From Phoma sp. XZ068 (lineage: Eukaryota > Ascomycota > Dothideomycetes > Pleosporales > Didymellaceae): a stretch of 64,000 nt of DNA. The position numbers and the translations under genes were made by a program. Under the pieces are notes generated by a model. That model did no database searches, was not told where the DNA came from, and saw only the letters and a list, made by a program, of their open reading frames with translations. The stretch is taken from the NCBI GenBank assembly GCA_004835665.1, contig RBKR01000021.1:992001-1056000 (forward strand). The letters run 5' to 3'. The number at the start of each line of letters is the position of its first letter. The first letter of the stretch is position 1. This document shows positions 1-11,118 of the stretch, piece after piece.

Positions 1-186
1 CAATATATATTTAGCATGACCGATTGAACAGCACGGGCGGCCATCAAATCATCAAACAAGAAACACGTGGGATATACAAAGTCGTAGCCTAAAGCGCCCA
101 GTACAAAGCTGTCCGTACTGTCTAGATTATCTAGCCGGCCGGAGTGCAAGGTGGATAACATTACGCTGTGGGGTGGATTGCGCCGT

Positions 187-1077
187 CTAGTAACGCGGGG
201 GTTCGCGTGGGTCTCGGGCGTACTCGTCGCCGGGCCTGCCGCCTACTTGGCTCCTGCCACTGCTGCCGCCGTCGCCGTAGTGCTTTCGCCTCAGAGCGGC
301 GAGCCTCTTCTTCTTGGTGTGTGCGTTGATGTATGTGCCGATGAGGAAGCCAATGATGTTGAAGAAGGGGACCCAGGTAGCTTCTGGGAGGAACTGCTGC
401 GCAAAGGCCAGCGAGATGGGGGAGATGACCCAGCTGACCTTCATGACGGGCATGAAACCGGCCTTGACGGTTGCGCGGACCTGGTGGAATGTACGGGCAC
501 CGGCAATGATTGCCATGGAAGCCAGGTAGACGCCGTTCTGGATGGGCGAGATCTGAACAAGTTAGCATGTACTGCATTGACTATGTTGGCTGGGGAGCTT
601 ACGATCAAGTTGGAGAAGAGAATCTGCAAGATCTTGGCCTTGACACTTGTGCGGCCCTGGAAGAGCTTCTGCAGCATGCTAATCAGGACGTGGCCGAGCG
701 GGGCGCTGACGATGGCGCCGTACAGCGCCATCTTGGGCACACGCGAGGTGAAGTAGTGGCCGCTCTTGCTCCTGTCGTGCGCGATCCACGACGCGAGGAA
801 CTCTTGCAGGCCGGATAGCGTTCCCGAGGTGAGCATCTTGGTGCGCAGCGGGTTGCTCTGCAGCTGCCTGAGGTACGCCTGTCGCGACACCCGTCAGTTT
901 CGCGCCCACGTACGCCTTCAATTGCGCGACACTCACTGCAAGATATCCATTGGGGCCAGCGCCCTTGGTCAGCGCCTCGCCGACGCTGTGCAGCAGGTCA
1001 TCTTTGCCCTTGCCGCTCACGGCATCGGCGACAGCGGCCGTTGTCTTGGTGGTTTCCTTCTCGAACTTGACCGACAT
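187..1077 (-). CDS. Mpv17/PMP22-family integral membrane protein
   Basis: Exons are 1077-937, 878-603 and 552-187, with introns GTGAGT..CAG and GTAAGC..CAG. They give a 260-aa product in one continuous frame. The N-terminal 45 residues are polar, and the rest is a hydrophobic multi-helix protein with the family-type start YLRQLQSNPLRTKMLTSG and a C-terminal W-FNIIGFLIGTYINAHTKKKR segment followed by a Gly/Arg-rich basic tail. Mpv17/PMP22 proteins sit in peroxisomal or mitochondrial inner membranes and act as channels or organelle-sorting factors. In filamentous ascomycetes one member (Neurospora WSC) sorts Woronin bodies. Family membership is well supported by sequence character. The exact paralogue and its membrane are inference. 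Confidence 0.82.
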
Positions 1078-2554
1078 GGCGTCTGGCTGCTATGCGACGG
1101 TCGTCGGCGGGAGAGGGGTGGTGGGAGGAGAGGATGGCGGAGCGGGTGGATCTGGGGGATGGGGCAGCTGCGTTGTTTACTGTCGTCCCAGCCCTCCTCG
1201 GTCGGGTTGGCGCCCGATCGATGCTAGCGCCAACGCCCGCTCTTGCTACATCTGGCGGCGGAGGTTCCGGCAGTCAAGCACAAAAGCAGACCTCGGGCCT
1301 TGGTTCTGGCGATTCGCTCACGTTTCTTGTTGCTTATGGGAGCATCCTGGTCCTCCCTGCTCACACCAGGCGCGATGGGATGAGACTTGATGCAGAGCAG
1401 CCTGCGAGCAACACTGTACGCTTCACGGCTCTGAACGCAAGGCTGTTTGCAGCGCGTCGGTAGCCGCCGAGAGCCTATCGCAAGACCCATACTTTAGCAC
1501 GACTTCGACGACGAAGAGACGATGTTGAACGCGACGACCGGGGTAGAGTTTGCACCTGCACAGGATTGATGAAGACGCATCGCCAGGCCTTTTATACAAG
1601 TACTTTCGACCGACACGCGGATCTTGGTTGCCCATTTGGAAACCGTTTCCAGGCTTCCTAATGGCACTAACAAGTCCAGTTGGACAGTCTGCTCAGCAGC
1701 ATTGTTTGTAGCACTCGCTACGTTTTCCATCTTAGGCTCGCGTAAACTTTGCTGCATACATGCACCGGCTTACAAGAGCATAGTAGAACTGCATATTCCT
1801 TTGCCCGTATTTCCCCTTGACCGTCACTCAATACCATGACGGTAAGTGCTAGGAAGCCGTATCACTTGGAATGCAATTTTTTCCATTTCTATGCCGTCAA
1901 CGTTCACAGACTCTTACCATCTCCGGAAAACCAGACGAAATGGAGTATGCGCACCATCGGCCCTTTGTACTACACCAGCCTCTCAGCAGACCTGACCCCA
2001 TGTCGCTTGTCGCTGCTGTTGAACGTCAACTCTCACGCCGCCTCGTCTGCTGCAAACTTTTTCGCGTTTCTACTATGTCTTGCACGTGTCACTTTCTCGA
2101 CTCCACTCTGTCGACATGATTTCCAAAGTCATTTTGCGTGTATTCGGTTTCTTGGCAGTGCAAACGGCAGGAGCGACCTATGGCTAAGTGGGTTGCGGAC
2201 GTCAGGAGGACACAAAGTAGGACACGAGCCTTGACGCATTTCCTCACTTTCGCTCAGTACGTTGTTTAGACTTGGGTACCTTGAGGTAGCTTGCCCCTCT
2301 CAAGCTTTCGCATCGCTTGTTGTTGCTCTATCCTTTCACCTATGCTGCGACTTCTCCATGCTAACGCTCAATCGCAGGCGGCAACGTGCCTGCCCGCCCA
2401 TCCACATCAATCGCGGACGTGCCACCACGTCTCTCTCACCTTTTGGGCCTTCCATCTCTCACACCCCATCTCATCCGACCCCACCGGCGGGTATGAAGGT
2501 AAACCTATAGTACTCGACACAACCGCTATCGCTGACAACATCAAGGCAAACGCG
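1078..2554. other. intergenic, divergent promoter region
   Basis: The stretch lies between the divergently transcribed Mpv17-like gene and the Cys-containing protein gene. It holds only short overlapping open frames with no recognisable protein character. The pyrimidine-rich sequence at about 2260-2500 may be the 5' leader of the downstream gene. I see no repeat or RNA gene. Confidence 0.5.
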
Positions 2555-4004
2555 ATGCCGAAGCGTATGCGGACGCCCAACTGCACACACGTTGACATGG
2601 ACCGAATCTACGGGCGTGACCAGCAGTGCTATGTGTGTGGACGGACGCCTCCGATTGGTTTTCTGTACGAGTGTCGTCAGGACCACAGCTCTCCCTCACT
2701 GCACGATTTGCTCTCAAGCCAAACCGCTGAACTAGTTGATCCACCAAAATCTCGTCTGCGACTGGAGCTCGAGGAGATTGGGTTGAGTCAAAGTGTTATA
2801 CGCGCCGCCGAGCAAGGCCATTACACGCGAGCGCAGCTGGACGTGCTGAAGATACAGAAGCAGGACTTGAAGCAGATCATAGAAGATTCTATCCAAGGGA
2901 GCCAGATCAACGATGTCGTCGCCAGACTGGCAGCATTTGCGGCGGCGCCTTCTAACAACGATGGCGCCATGAACAGCAAGGCCAAGGACCCAGTAAGTGC
3001 TCAAAATACAAACGCGCAAGACTCCAACTAATGGACCATAGGCACCAGCTTGCGCCTTCAGAGCATGCCATACCTGCCGACCCTACTATCGCGACCGTGT
3101 CTTCATCTCTTTCGCTGCTGTTGTTTCAGCCGACTTCCCACCTATTTCACACGATGACATGCAACACCTGCCCACCAAATCTGCTCAAGTCATGCGTTCC
3201 ATTGGAGCTCTGTGTCCAATAACTCGAGTCGACCATGAAGCGCCGCCCTTCACAACCCAGACTACCATCACCTTCGCTACCTCCACCGACTCACCGCACT
3301 CGGCTTCCACGACAGCATCTGACTCAAGCGAGCTTACTTTCAAGACTACCCAAACAGATGTCGACGAGCTCCGCGCTCTACGCCGGCCACGCAGACGATT
3401 CTACAACATTGGCCACAGGTCGTCTGGCGAGATCGCACGCGACCTGTCAAGAATGCCGCCACTTCTTTCACGTCACGGTCTGACAACGGCGATCCAAGGC
3501 ATTTTCCGTCCAGGAAGAGACTCGAGCTCATCAGGATCGATGATCACACTTCCTGTGCCGCGTACAGGCACGGTTCGGGACTCATCAGCAACACGGCCAG
3601 TTGGTGATTTCGACATCGGCGCCCTGCGTCGAGTCAGACGGCAAAAGGAGAGGAACGAGCTCCGCAACGGCACATATGTCGGAGGATTCGAAGACGTAGG
3701 TGCGACTGTGCAAGTTGCAGGCAATCGAGGTGCTGCACCCTCACAACACGGCATCGATGCAGACGGTAGTTACTCATCCGAGTCGGACTTCTCAGTCTAC
3801 TCCTACATATCTGAGGGCAGCGAGCTAGAAGTCGAAGTCGGTGTAACACTCATGGAAGATGCGATCGAGCCCCACACGTCCGACACCCTCGCCGTTGGTG
3901 TCCCCGCTTCCAAGTCAGCGATTTGTATCCGAACGAAGGCGATGACGTACAACGGTGACTTGCAGGGAGAGTTTGGTCTACAGAGCATCATGGCGCAAGT
4001 TTGA
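2555..4004 (+). CDS. conserved-looking hypothetical protein with Cys pairs
   Basis: Exons are 2555-2992 and 3042-4004, joined by intron GTAAGT..ATAG, giving 466 aa. I do not recognise the family. The N-terminal part has a CYVCGRTPPIGFLYECRQD segment. The splice junction is followed by CAFRACHTCRPYYRDRVF, so five or six cysteines in CxxC arrangements could bind zinc. Between them is a helical stretch of about 110 residues. The C-terminal 280 residues are Ser/Thr/Arg-rich and probably disordered, ending in FGLQSIMAQV. The start was taken at the first Met before the Cys motif. The frame stays open upstream, so an earlier start or a 5' exon cannot be excluded. Zinc binding is inference from spacing only. 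Confidence 0.7.
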
Positions 4005-4523
4005 TCCCAACACAGCGAGCAGTCCTTGGTTGCGAAAGCCGGACAGAATTGAAAGACACGAAAGGGCGTAATGAATTACGTTGACATGCATAATGAAGAT
4101 CAGCATATAGATTACGGCATCTTCGATACCCAGGAACAAGACTAGATAAGAGTATGGCGGCAGCCAGGTAAAAGAATTGAATCAATAGTACTTACATGAT
4201 CCCTTCAGTTGCGCTTGATCGCGAAATGTGCTGTCAATCAAGTTTTGAAGCCGAAATTAATCAATTACTAACAATGTGTTACAAAAGACCACGAGAGACA
4301 TCACACTGGCAATCATCCATGATAATTGTACTTCTTTGATTCTTTCATTCATTCGACTATCAGAATATCCTAGTCATAGACTATCCAGTCCGGCTCTTAA
4401 TGCCGTTTCCGTTCAAGGTCAACGTATGAATCGTATCCAAATCCGCAGTCCCCATTCAATATCGAGCGGCTTCATCATCATGATAGAGAAACAGCACATC
4501 TCGACGTCAAACGCTGGGCGCGC
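4005..4523. other. intergenic between convergent genes
   Basis: About 0.5 kb of AT-richer sequence lies between two convergent genes and presumably holds both 3' ends. I see nothing else in it. Confidence 0.5.
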
Positions 4524-6937
4524 TTAACGGCCAGGACCGCCAGGGTAGCCCTGAGGAGGCGCGCCATACTGCTGCTGACCGGGGTATCCTCCTGGGCCGC
4601 CCTGAGGCGGACGCTGCTGCTGCTGACCACCGTACTGCTGGCCCTGCGGCGGGTAGCCTCCGGGTTGCTGGCCGTAGCCCTGCTGGGGCGGTGCGCCATA
4701 CTGGCCTCCCTGGGGTGGCTGGCCGTATTGCTGCTGGCCGGGGGGAGCACCGTACTGGCCTGGTGGGGGAGCACCGTACTGGCCGCCTTGGGGTGGGCCG
4801 CCGTAGCCTTGCTGGGGAGGTCCACCGTAGCCGCCGCCAGGGGCGCCGCCGTAGCCGCCGGGCGCGGGGTTGGTCTTCTCATCCTTGGAGTCGTAGGAGC
4901 GGTCGATGGCGCCCAGAAGGAGCTTGATGATCCATAGATCAGGGGTGAGGTCGACAGGGGGGTTGGCGCGGGACATCTCTTCTTGCTCGTTCTCGTAGTC
5001 TAGATATACATTAGCAAGATTCAAGTTGTACCAGGTTCGTCAAACATACTAGATGTGCAGTCGACCATAGGGCCGATCTGCGGATCCTCATCGAGCTTTC
5101 CAAGGAACTTCTTCGCCATCTCATCGTTACCGACCTGGGCGAACTCGAAAGCAACACCGCCGCGGCCGTACTGTGGGTGCCTCTGCTGCAGGGTGTCGAA
5201 GGCATATCTGATGGTATCGAAAACAGCGTTCTGCGGCTCGCCGGCGGGCTGACCATCGGTGATGGCAATGACGAGCACAGGCTTCCTGAGCTGGCCTTGG
5301 GCAGCCTTGTTGAGAACAATCTCGTCAATGACCTTCTTGCGGAGCGAAGTACCCATGGGGGTGAGACCCTTGAACTGAACACCACGCATGATCTGCTCGA
5401 TCTGAGCCTCGGTGGCAACTCCATCCTGGAGAGGGCGGCCCTGCTGGTCGCGCACAGTGGAAAGGTCCGTGTTCATGAAACGGATCGAGATACCATCAGC
5501 ATCGAAGAGAGTGGCGGCGAATGAAACGCGCTCCAGAATAAGGCGCAGGTCCTTGATACGCGAGCCTTCCTCCTCGAACTGCATGGAACCGCTGTCATCT
5601 GCATAGCGTTAGTAGTTGTCAATATTGTCACATGTTTTAACATACCAATGTACAGAACGATGTCGTACAGAGCCAGCTTCACGATATCGTTGGCAATCTC
5701 CTTCTGCACGCGCCAGCGCTGGATGACCTGGTTGATCTTTCCGGCCGCTTGCTGTGCAATCTGGTCGAGGACAGGTGAGCCCTGGGGATAGAATGACTGG
5801 AGTCCCTTCTCATTGATGCAGTCCTGCAGCAGCTGCTTGTAGGCCTGGACCTCAGCGGGACTACCCTGCACCTGCTGCAGCGGAGGTGGGCCGCCCTGGG
5901 GTCCTCCAAAGCCAGGCTGTCCCTGAGGAGGTGGTGGACCGCCATACTGCTGGCCTGGTGCTCCCTAAAAGTTCAAGTCAGCAAACGTTCAGTATGCAGC
6001 ACATCATTACAAGCTTGCTCTGCATCGTCTCAAACAAATTTGGCTGGAAAATAGCAAAGGTCACGTGGGATTACGAACATATTGGCCGGGTGGTTGTTGT
6101 CCGTATTGCTGTGGAGGCTGCCCATATGGAGACTGTGGTTGTTGGCCCCACTGGTTCTGCTGTTGGTATGGCTGCTGGCCGTACTGTTGCTGTCCATACT
6201 GCTGAGGTGGTTGATTCCATTGATTTTGTGGTGCTTGGCCTGGATAGGGAGACATCGGTGACGGCGGGAAGGCTGGAGACTGCGGTTGTCCAGGCGGCGG
6301 TGGAGGAGGCCTATTATATCCAGCCTGCCCTTGGGGGTACGGTGATGAGGGTGCGCCATATGGGGCAGGAATAGGCGGTTGTGTGTAAGGTGATTGGGGC
6401 GGAGCTTGAGATCCGGGGCGCAAAGGTAGTGGCGGTTGTCCAGGCACCTGCGCATTTTGTCCATATGGATTGGGTGCTTGTCCGGGGTATTGTGATGGCT
6501 GATAAGCATTGTAGGTGCCCGCGGAGGACGCAGCCATCTTGCTGGAGAGCGGCATGTTGTGGCTGAAGGTTGTGGCTCCAACAGACCGGTGAGGTGGAAA
6601 GGCGGGTGTTTTCAAGCGGTGGGGTTGGTCCAGAGAAGCCAAAAGTAAGGTGGAGAATGATAAAAAGCCTGCGGGAGCCTAGGGTGATGTGGCGCGCGTG
6701 ATAAAGATGATGACGATGCAAAGCAAGCGAAAACGGAGTGGAAAGAAGAGCTTACTTGACCGGGAGGAGCGGCACCTTGCTGCCCTGGATACGCTTGGTA
6801 CTGCTGCTGTCCGGGCTATTGAATTAGCTGTGCTTCAAACAACTTTTCATTTTTGAGCAACTTACATAGCCACCCGGTCCGCCTTGGGGAGCGCCGCCCT
6901 GGGGAGGGTATCCTGACGCAGCATTTGCTGCCGCCAT
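4524..6937 (-). CDS. Pro/Gln/Gly-rich von Willebrand factor A domain protein
   Basis: Supported exons are 6937-6866, 6815-6756, one ending at 6079 with an uncertain 5' edge (best fit near 6505), 5964-5646, 5598-5050 and 4999-4524. The N-terminal third and the C-terminal 130 residues are low-complexity Pro/Gln/Gly/Tyr repeats. The middle is a vWA domain with all parts of a metal-ion-dependent adhesion site: DDSGS (DxSxS), the later Thr in LTPMGTSL, and the Asp in VIAITDGQP. It follows a helical SPAEVQAYKQLLQDCINEKG segment. vWA domains bind protein partners through a divalent cation. The flanking repeats suggest a scaffold or adaptor that may phase-separate. No signal peptide or membrane span is visible. 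Function is otherwise unknown. The third-exon acceptor is unresolved because the sequence is repetitive. Confidence 0.8.
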
Positions 6938-8728
6938 TTTCGATGCCACTGTAGCTATGCGTCAGCCCCTCCATGCCCCGCGCCGTCGTCATCGTTGGGC
7001 CTCAAGCCAAGACGCATTGCCCACCACTTACAACCCATTTTGTGCTTGTTTGTTCGAGCGTCCAAGTCGTTAATTGTTGTGTTGGAGCTTCACAGAAGAT
7101 TCAAGAGTGGATTCGAGAAAAGGAGGAGGAGTTGTTGGGTAATACAACTGGTGCGCCTTGCCTCAGGTGAGTATAAAGGCAGGTAGCAAGCTGCAAATGA
7201 CAGCATAACCCGGGCAACCAACCGCGACTCAGCCCCTCAGCCCCTCCATCAGCACCGCCCTCTCACCTGCATGAACGTGCCATTGGCTGCTCCAGTGACA
7301 CGCGCGTAATCCGTTGGTCTGAAAAGTGGACACCAGGCCGTAAGCTGTCGAAATTCGGACAGCTTGCGCCACGTCGCTTGATCACAACAGGGGGGTTTGA
7401 CGTTTCTCAATTCGAGGAACGAGCGGGGCACATGTCCCCCGGCCACCACGACGAACTGCCCTGTAGATGGATGCCAGCAGGGCGCGCCACGAGGATCGAC
7501 AGGCCCAAATCATATTTGTGAAGCTGCAATCAATATCTAACTCACAACATTCACTCGGATGGCCAAGCGTTTAAATCCAAGAGGGAGAACAACCAGGATG
7601 TAGCAACAAAATCTAGGGGGGAGCGAACAAAGAATTGTCTTTGTTGCTGATACTAAATTTTTCTGTCCGAACAGCCACGTTCTGTGAACTCAGTTACGAT
7701 GAGCATATCACATCTCCTACTGTACTGCCTTTTCCAGCTTCCTATTATCAGCCGCCGCCTCTACTTCCTCTAGCCCCAATGTTTTCGACTTCGTCAGCGT
7801 AGTGCGTGTGCTTGTTCTTCTGCAGTCCTCACTCCCTCGACAAATTTACTCACGATCTGTGATCATTCGTCATGGTGTATCAACGCCCCCCTCGCCGCCT
7901 TCCTGCTTCCATGATGGTTCTTGAAGAGATGAAAGTGGGTTAAACATGGTGTTCGGCTGCATCTGTGGTGTTGGCATGCCAGACCCTACCGCTGGAGATC
8001 AGATCGAAGGCTGGCTATAGGATTCGTGGGATGGTGCGGGAGCATACTGAGCAGCGAGCTCGACGGCAAGTTCATCTGTCTCAGCTTCTGTCTTGTCGCA
8101 CTCTTAAGCAGACCAGGTATAACGAGCAGCTGATCGTTGGCATCCGCCTCCGCATTCCTTAGTATGACTTTGGCCTCTTCCAGCATCACTTGCGCTGCTG
8201 CGTTCTCTTGTTACAGCTCCTTTGTGAGCGACTTAGAAGTTGATTCATGAAGTGAGCATATCACTTACTAAAGCAGCTGTAGCGTGCTCCACTGCCTCTC
8301 TTGCGAATTGCAGATATCTGCCGTCTTCTACTTCGCCCAGAATAAGTCAGCACACAATACGCAAGATCAAAGGAATGTGCGGGTGATACGCGGCTCTGTA
8401 GACTAGCTCAGCATTCGTCAGAGGCCGGCGCATAGCGGTCATGTTTTCGGCTCGCAGCAGAATCTGTTCTCCAAGCTAAGAAGCAAGAAAATTTGGTGAA
8501 AGAGGAAGAGATGGCGATGGTGAAAACCTATGGAAGTGCTTGCGGATGCCGTCCAAACACAAGGCAGCTACACTAGTAGATCCTAAAACGGCTCAACATC
8601 GTCTCACCAGTTCTATCATGGAGCGAACCACCAGCCAGTCTAGACGGAAATACACAACAATGTTTTGTAACTAATATATGTTTACGTTGACTCCACCATG
8701 TTCGGTAAGCTCATTTACGATAAGCATT
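6938..8728. other. gene-poor stretch with transporter relic
   Basis: About 1.8 kb contains no intact gene. The only interpretable part is the decayed sugar-transporter tail at about 7690-7850, listed separately. The remainder, including 7950-8650, shows short frames with stops and no motif I can name. Confidence 0.5.
7690..7850 (-). pseudogene. decayed C-terminal fragment of an MFS sugar transporter
   Basis: Reading the minus strand, the fragment encodes LGLEEVEAAADNRKLEKAVQ and then a stop. The neighbouring intact transporter ends with LGLEEAEAAVDDEKLEKPVQ plus a few residues. Further upstream a TA-EEQAHALR stretch matches TAHEEKTRLYT of the intact gene, but stops and frameshifts interrupt it. 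The nucleotide sequence just after the stop is also similar to the intact gene's 3' end. Nothing of the membrane domain remains, so this is a relic of a tandem duplicate about 0.9 kb from its presumed parent, in the same orientation. Confidence 0.75.
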
Positions 8729-10670
8729 TCACACATTGGTGTTCTCCAACTGCACTGGCTTTTCCAACTTCTCATCATCAACCGCAGCTTCTGCTTCCTC
8801 AAGTCCCAAACTTGCTGCGATAGTGTACAGCCTGGTCTTCTCCTCGTGTGCCGTAGTATCACCAAATACAGCATCCATCTCCTCAAGCGACTTTCCTTTG
8901 GTCTCTGGAATGATAAACCAGGTAAAGGCAAATGCAATCAGCGCAAAGGCTGCAAAGAACAGATACGTGCCATAACCAATCGACTCAATCATGTCGGGCG
9001 TGACTAAACCGATTATAAAGTTACACATCCAGGTTGATGAGGTAGTGAGGGACATCGCCTTTGATCTGTTGCCAAGGTTGTAGATCTCAGATGGAAGAAC
9101 CCAACCGATAGGCGCCCACGAGTATGAGAAATTGACGTCGTAGATGTAGACGAAGGCGATGCCTGTCCAGCCTGCGGCAGGATGATCTTTGAGCGTGTCA
9201 CCATATCCACCGATGACTCCACCCACAATGACCAGCGAGATGAAAGTTCCTGCAGCACCACAGAGGAGGAGAGGCTTGCGTCCGACCTTGTCGATGAGAA
9301 ACAACGCAGGCAGTGTCGAAAGAGTGTTGACGATGCCATACACGCCAGTGGCTAGGAGGCCTCCCGTCTTGCCAGTGAGCCCCAGCTGGCCAAAGATCGT
9401 TGGAGCGTAGTATATGATCGCTGGAGGTTGGTGTGTTAGCTTGGTTCTATACGTAAGTTGTACTATGATTCTGCTGACTCACCATTGCAGCCGATGAATT
9501 GCTGAAAGAACATGACACAGCAACCAATAGCTGTGCGCTTGAACGAGGGCCATGTAGAGAAAAGCGTAGTGTAGCCAGCAAGGTAGAGCGACACGCCAGA
9601 CTTTCCTGGAAACTTTTCACGGTTGTAAGAATGCTCAAACATGACTTCAGCCTTGATCGAGAGATACTCCTGGCGAAGTAGGTCATCGTCAGGGTTTGTC
9701 TGACGGACGCGTGCGAGAGCAGCGATGCCGGCCGCATCATTGTCGCGCATACAATAGAATCTCGGGCTCTCAGGGAAGAAGAGCATTCCAATCCCAAGGA
9801 CTAGGGCAGGGAAGATCTGCAAAGCAAAAGGGACGCGCCATGCAGCGTCAGACTGGCCAGTGCAACCGTTGGGACCGACATCATTGCGAGGATCGAAGGT
9901 TGGAGCTGACGCAGTTCCGCCTGTATAAGGAATGTCTGGCGCGCAGCGTGTACCGCCGATATACTGTGTGCCAAACTCAAGCCAATAGCTGACAAGGATA
10001 CCGAGAGTGATTGAGAGTTGCTGGAGGACAACAAGTGTTCCTCTGACTCCGGCAGTGGAGACTTCAGACATGTACATCTGTTTAACAATACATCAGTGTA
10101 ACTCCGAGAAGCCGTTATGGCAAACTTACTGGTACAATCATGGTCAACATGCCCACAGCGAACCCAGCAATAGCTCGTCCTAGGCTTGTCAGTGAACGAT
10201 CGTACCATCCATGATAGTTGATTTACCGAGAAAAGCCATAGGAATGTTCACCGCAGCAGCTTGAAGAACAGATCCAATGGTAAAGATGACAACAGCGATG
10301 AGAATCGAGCCTTTGCGACCAAACTTGTCGGCCACAGGACCATTTACAAGCGACCCAGCCCATGCCAATAGCAGCAAGGTTGACACAAACCAGCCCTTGA
10401 AGCCACTGTCGAGCGCAACTCTAGGGAAAGCTGCAGCGAAGGACTCCATAGTAAGTACTCCAGAGACCACACCTTGATCATAACCAAACAGAAAACCGCC
10501 TAGGGATGCAAACTTGATACTTCGTTAGTATGACATGCTTGATCGTGCTAAACGGACATACTCACAGTTGACAGCCCAAGCAGATATGGGTTTGCGCGCA
10601 GCTCCTTGTACACTCCCTTCTTCGGAGGTGCGTCGTGGCCGGCGCCTTCGAGGGATAGCTCGTTCGACAT
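8729..10670 (-). CDS. MFS sugar transporter (12 TM, fungal hexose/quinate type)
   Basis: Exons are 10670-10566, 10512-10227, 10179-10130, 10077-9483 and 9420-8729, giving 575 aa in frame throughout. The first helix has the sugar-porter signature GGFLFGYDQGVVSGV. It is followed by the loop motif DKFGRKGS, FFPESPRF before the central loop, QQFIGCNAIIYYAPTIF in TM7, DKVGRKPLL and the terminal PETKGKSLEE. These motifs define the sugar porter subfamily, proton symporters of the plasma membrane. The substrate is not readable from sequence. A cysteine-containing extracellular loop (RCAPDIPYT..NGCTGQ) resembles RCO-3/quinate-permease-type fungal carriers. The divergent promoter shared with the kinase gene carries two GAL4-type sites. 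The second acceptor is an AAG, slightly less certain. Confidence 0.92.
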
Positions 10671-10814
10671 ATTGTGTAAGAGGTTCACCGCGTCTTGAGC
10701 TGCTAGAACGATAGTCTGCTGTTTACTTCTACGTGGAGAATCGCCTCCTTATATACAACCATGTGGTTGATGCATGCATGCAACATCAACTGTGATGGCA
10801 CGAGTCAGAACCAT

Positions 10815-10831
10815 CGGAGTACAGTCGTCCG
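10815..10831. promoter_or_regulatory. GAL4-type UAS, CGG-N11-CCG (site 1)
   Basis: The sequence CGGAGTACAGTCGTCCG has inverted CGG triplets with exactly 11 bp between them, the spacing bound by yeast Gal4 dimers. It matches the classical yeast galactose UAS closely in the spacer as well. It is centred about 153 bp upstream of the transporter start. Confidence 0.7.
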
Positions 10832-10959
10832 ATTCAACCAGACAACAAATATGCGTCGATTCTAAGAATTCTCCTGCTTTCCCCGCAAGGTAGGGTGATC
10901 TTTGCCCTAATACTGCGTTAGTGCATGGGGAAAGATGGGGCGTTGACGACAGTTATGGT

Positions 10960-10976
10960 CGGACTTCTGTCGTCCG
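10960..10976. promoter_or_regulatory. GAL4-type UAS, CGG-N11-CCG (site 2)
   Basis: The sequence CGGACTTCTGTCGTCCG has CGG and CCG separated by 11 bp. It shares the TCGTCCG half with site 1. It is centred about 151 bp upstream of the kinase start. Confidence 0.7.
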
Positions 10977-11118
10977 AACCCCACGAGTTGGTTTCTTGCC
11001 GTTCGGGCAGAATTTTGTCACATTCCTAAGTTCATCTTTGACTAACATATTGATCCCTATTTCTTTGTTTCCCGCGATCGAATTGCCCGTCGTCGCATTC
11101 ATATTCCCACCTTCAAAA

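Larger units (their letters stand above)
10671..11118. promoter_or_regulatory. divergent promoter of sugar transporter and kinase
   Basis: This 448-bp region separates two divergent genes and carries two exact CGG-N11-CCG elements (10815-10831 and 10960-10976). Each lies about 150 bp upstream of one of the two start codons. A pyrimidine-rich tract precedes the kinase start. Confidence 0.7.

Noticed and set aside
4665..4937. Leu/Ala/Gly-rich frame that looks like a membrane protein.
   Set aside because: It is the complement of the Pro/Gly/Gln repeat region of the vWA protein; repetitive codons create the hydrophobic look.
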